DNA of 64,000 nt from Epiperipatus broadwayi (lineage: Eukaryota; Onychophora; Udeonychophora; Euonychophora; Peripatidae), in the NCBI GenBank assembly GCA_028023455.1, contig JAQFVV010006246.1, forward strand, positions 3,835,501-3,899,500, written 5' to 3'. The translations under genes and the position numbers were made by a program. Of this stretch, positions 62,027-64,000 are shown one piece after another. The notes beneath the pieces were generated by a model, which made no database searches, was not told where the DNA came from, and was given only the letters and a program-made list of their open reading frames with translations. Every line of letters starts with the position of its first letter. Position 1 is the stretch's first letter.

Positions 62027-62518
62027 ATCATCATCATCATCAACCATTATCAATCCACTGCAGGATAAAGGTCTCTCCAAGTTTAATCCATCTTCTCCGA
62101 TCTTTAGCTTCTCTTCTCCACAACACCCCTGCACATTTTCTTATTTCATCCATCTATCTCACATGTGGTCTCTTTCTGGGTATTTTACCATCTCTTGGAA
62201 TTCAGTTTAAAATTTCAATTGTCCATCTGTTATCATCTCTTCTAACAATACGTCCAGCCCAACTCCATTTCAATCTTTTAATTTTTTCAATAAGGTCAGT
62301 AACACCTGTTTGTTGTCTTACCCATACATTGTGTTTTCGATCTCTTCTTGTTACTCCCAACATACATCTCTCCATACTCCTTTGAGTGGTTTGAAGTCTC
62401 TGTATTGCTCTTCTATTAAGTGTCCAAGTCTCAGATCCATAAGTCAGAACTGGTAAAACACATTTGTTAAAAACCATCCTTTTCAAACACATAGGCATAT
62501 TTCCTTTTAGTATCAAGT
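62027..62518 (-). mobile_element. RTE LINE, 490-bp 3' fragment
   Basis: Begins with ATCATCATCATCATCAACC and carries the same C-terminal coding region as 31015-31500 on the minus strand (NMPMCLKRMVFNKCVLPVL, SETWTLNRRAIQRLQTT, SWAGRIVRRDDNRWTI). One in-frame run of 104 codons is still open. 5'-truncated at a TATATATA run at 62519. Confidence 0.9.
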
Positions 62519-63777
62519 TATATATATATATTACTCTTTTTCAATCTAAGAATAAAAAGTTTTTTTTTATTAATGCAATTAAAACTACTGTTACTTAAAG
62601 AATGTGGTTGTACAAACACAAAATCCCATTGTCACAGTCAATGCAAGAAGACACCCAATGATATAAAATGCTTGTGATAGCTGATCAGTATTAACTTGAC
62701 TGAAAAGAAAAGGATAAAAAAAGAATGAAATATAAAAGTGAAATAGGAAACAGAAGAATTGTTTGTACTGGAAAGAGTATCTAGACTTTCTGGCAGAGAT
62801 AGAACTAGTTTTAATTTTCTAAGCTTATTGATTTAATTTTTTAAATGATGTAGTAGAATATTTTTTTCATTAAAAAAGGTCACTTGATAGGTATATCCAA
62901 ATAAGAAGTTCTTGCATTTATGATAGCAACTCAATGTAATAAAATATTCTCATCATATGATGGTGAAAATTTTGCTTTAAAAGTTATCTTTAAGTTTGTT
63001 AATTGATTAATCAAATTAAGGGCTTTTTACAATATCTGATAACCATGAATAAAATTTTAATGAATTGCTTTAGCAATAAGTTTTTATATTGATATGAAGA
63101 TTCATTATGAATCCCTATTTTTCTTCTTTGAATATAGTGATAATTTATAGAGAATAATATAACACTATTCAGCTCAGGTATAAGAACAATAAATAAATTG
63201 CATATAGCGTATTATGTTGTTTAAATCATAGATAATAATATACACATATTAAGTTGTATAAAATCTATTAAATTGTTCAATAAAATAAACAGTTTGGTAA
63301 ATAATAAGTTGATTATTTTATAGTTTTTCTGTAGTAGTTAGTTATTTTGTACCAATTAGTTTCAGGCAAATACTGTACAAATATGTAAATTTATATTGAG
63401 TAATGTTTATTATTATTATTATTATTATTATTATCATTATTATCATCATCATCATCCTGTCATAAACTGAAAGTGAAATATTTTATAATCTAGTAATGTA
63501 GCAAAGATAAATCATCGTCTTGCTATATATGACAACTCATTTCATCAATAATGAAAATTAAGTTGTGTTAATGTTGTGACAGTTTTCTATTTATTCTGTG
63601 AGCATCACCAGTCACTTAATTAATCATGATTGCATGAGATTTCTGAAGAAAAAAAGTTCATAAATAAATAAAGATTGAAGTTAGAAGTTAATTTTTGTAT
63701 ATATGTTTATATATTTTGAATATCTACTACCTCATTTATAACTAATTAGTTTTGGCATTATTTTGACATATTTGTAG
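62519..63777. other. Intron sequence with a trinucleotide microsatellite
   Basis: AT-rich. A (TTA)n run followed by (TCA)n lies at about 63406-63456. It ends with the acceptor ATATTTGTAG before 63778. Confidence 0.6.
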
Positions 63778-63946
63778 ATCATAAATAGCTTAAATCAAGA
63801 TGGACCTTTACTTAAACGCTTATGTGGAACAACCCTTCCTGACCCAATTGAATCCACTGGCAGTGCAATGACAATTTTATTTAAAAGTGGTGGATCACTA
63901 AGAAATATGGGGTTTAGTGCTACTTATAGTTCAGATCAACCTGCAG
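63778..63946 (+). CDS. Cubilin-like protein, exon: end of a CUB
   Basis: Reads in phase 0: IINSLNQDGPLLKRLCGTTL, PDPIESTGSAMTILFKSGGS, LRNMGFSATYSSDQPA. The fourth CUB cysteine is in LCGTTLPDP, and the closing strand is GFSATYS. Acceptor TTTGTAG and donor GTAAAT. It ends in phase 1, so the next exon (off the right edge) should open another domain with the same G/V-x-CGG pattern. It completes the CUB begun at 58554. Confidence 0.93.
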
Positions 63947-64000
63947 GTAAATTAATGATAATATGATCACTAGTAATTACTTATTAATAAGTATCTCAGT

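Noticed and set aside
61966-62385. 139-codon plus-strand frame
   Set aside because: Antisense to the RTE 3' fragment at 62027-62518.

Overview
The window looks like AT-rich genomic DNA from an invertebrate animal, most likely an arthropod (a chelicerate is plausible, but the lineage is a guess). The evidence is spliceosomal introns with GT/AG borders, a tandem-CUB extracellular protein, and a dense load of animal retroelements: RTE and other LINEs, Ty3/gypsy and Penelope-like. Nothing looks bacterial; there are no operons, CRISPR arrays or recognisable tRNA/rRNA genes.

Only one host gene is supported. It is a plus-strand cubilin-like multi-CUB gene with six internal exons (20015-20382, 37952-38136, 46312-46515, 51996-52136, 58554-58738, 63778-63946). 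The reading frame and splice phases agree across all five introns, which are 5.0 to 17.6 kb long. The exons encode the end of one CUB domain and three complete ones. Each complete CUB has the four expected cysteines. The gene continues beyond the right edge, and its 5' exons lie left of 20015, with none seen in the window.

The rest is intronic or upstream sequence filled with mobile DNA. 3.5-8.6 kb holds two direct copies of a 2.2-kb repeat, with a third inverted copy at 26.8-28.9 kb. 9.2-11.7 kb is a decayed minus-strand Ty3/gypsy pol. 31.0-34.2 kb is a nearly complete minus-strand RTE LINE, with fragments of the same family at 42.0, 48.3 and 62.0 kb. 34.4-36.3 kb is a 5'-truncated LINE. 47.9-51.7 kb is a decayed Ty3/gypsy element with both LTRs. 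52.4-55.0 kb is a compact LTR element with LTRs, target-site duplication (TSD), primer-binding site and polypurine tract, in which most of pol is replaced by a coiled-coil reading frame. 55.8-56.9 kb is a Penelope-like fragment with a GIY-YIG endonuclease. 59.3-62.0 kb holds a LINE RT followed by a LINE endonuclease fragment.

The most interesting signal is a set of short elements, most of them palindromic, that carry hammerhead ribozymes (HHRs). A hammerhead with an intact core lies at 36690-36736 inside a tandem 410-bp unit. A second family (about 12.0-12.6, 37.0-37.7, 40.1-40.7 and 57.1-57.5 kb) carries a different hammerhead with a two-base-pair stem III. Three of its four copies are inverted-dimer palindromes bounded by 13-15 bp direct repeats read here as TSDs. 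The Penelope-like GIY-YIG element and an 18.2-18.7 kb repeat have the same inverted arrangement and 12-18 bp TSDs. I infer that a Penelope-type machinery is inserting inverted-dimer, ribozyme-bearing non-autonomous elements into the introns of this gene.
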